The position numbers were made by a program, and so were the translations under genes. DNA of 5,966 bases from Planctomycetota bacterium (GTDB lineage Bacteria > Planctomycetota > SZUA-567), in contig JAJBTL010000249.1 in the NCBI GenBank assembly GCA_020860865.1, positions 1-5,966 on the forward strand. The letters are read 5' to 3'. The first letter of the stretch is position 1. Each line of letters starts with the position of its first letter. This document shows, one piece after another, positions 5,510-5,966 of the stretch. The notes under the pieces were generated by a model. The model had not been told where the DNA came from. It made no database searches and was given only the letters and a program-made list of their open reading frames with translations.

Positions 5510-5966
5510 TGACGGACCCGCACGCGCCCCTCCCGATGCACGATGACCGCCCGGACTGGCATGAATACTTCATGGCGGTGGCCAAGCTCATCAGTACCCG
5601 CTCGACCTGCAACTCGCGGCCGACCGGCGCCATCCTCGTGAAGGACCGGCACATCCTCGCCACCGGCTACAACGGGTCGCCTCCGGGCGCGCCGCACTGC
5701 CGGGGCACGTTCAATCCGGACGGCACGCCGTTCTGCTACAGCCGCCACATGGGCGCCGCCGACGCGAACAAGTATAACTACTGCCGGTCGAGCCATGCCG
5801 AAGCCAACGCCGTCGCCCAGGCCGCCCGCCTCGGCATCGCCGTCGAAGGCGCGGCCGTGTACACGACGCTGGCGCCGTGCTATATTTGCACCAAGCTTCT
5901 CGCCGCCGCCCGGGTGGCGGAGGTCTATTACGAACACGATTACGAATCGTCGGACCGGCGCCGGGA
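5509..5966 (+). CDS. dCMP deaminase (ComEB-like), 3' end cut by the window
   Basis: A zinc-dependent deaminase that converts dCMP to dUMP, feeding ThyX. The visible 152 codons contain RPTGAILVKD (37-46), ILATGYNGSPPG (49-60), the zinc and proton-shuttle motif H96-A97-E98, and PCYIC (123-127) with zinc ligands C124 and C127. Extra Cys at 64 (in PHC), 76 and 92 lie where the dCMP deaminase family often has a second, structural zinc site, which argues against cytidine, tRNA adenosine or riboflavin (RibD) deaminases. The ATG at 5509 shares its A with the dut TGA and follows AGGG (5497-5500) by 8 bases. M10 is a less likely start because nothing like a binding site precedes it. The family is usually about 140-180 residues, so little is missing. 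Confidence 0.92.
   Translation, partial: MTDPHAPLPMHDDRPDWHEYFMAVAKLISTRSTCNSRPTGAILVKDRHILATGYNGSPPGAPHCRGTFNPDGTPFCYSRHMGAADANKYNYCRSSHAEANAVAQAARLGIAVEGAAVYTTLAPCYICTKLLAAARVAEVYYEHDYESSDRRR

Noticed and set aside
5311..5937. Minus-strand open frame of 208 codons opposite dut and the dCMP deaminase gene
   Set aside because: It is the complement of two well-supported genes, with Arg/Val-rich composition and no family signature.

Overview
GC-rich bacterial DNA. All supported genes lie on the + strand and fill almost the whole window. The coding strand strongly prefers C or G at third codon positions. Nothing in the window fixes the taxon. A RecN, a type IV pilus/type II secretion ATPase of the MshE-like kind, and thymidylate synthesis by flavin-dependent ThyX with a dCMP deaminase fit a GC-rich, probably diderm, chromosome rather than a phage or plasmid. 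I see no transposase, integrase, phage structural gene or CRISPR array.

Region 1 (1-1764): a few codons that may end an upstream gene, then recN (GTG start), a DNA-repair ATPase of the SMC type. Region 2 (1816-4158): after a 51-base gap comes a 780-residue PilB/GspE/MshE-type assembly ATPase. It has two N-terminal MshEN-like domains, the second carrying a degenerate version of the 24+5+24-residue c-di-GMP-binding motif, followed by a complete ATPase core and a CxxC...CxxC metal site. Region 3 (4159-4382): a 224-base intergenic segment with an imperfect hairpin, a locally AT-rich promoter-like stretch and a perfect 8-bp GC hairpin just ahead of thyX. Region 4 (4383-5966): thyX, dut and a dCMP deaminase gene. 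They are joined by a 4-base and a 1-base overlap, and the last gene runs off the window.

Region 4 is a compact pathway. The dCMP deaminase makes dUMP from dCMP, dUTPase makes dUMP from dUTP, and ThyX methylates dUMP to dTMP. Regions 1 and 2 are not obviously related in function and may only share a transcript. The points most worth a second look are the four-cysteine insert in ThyX, the tandem MshEN-like domains, and the structured leader in front of thyX.
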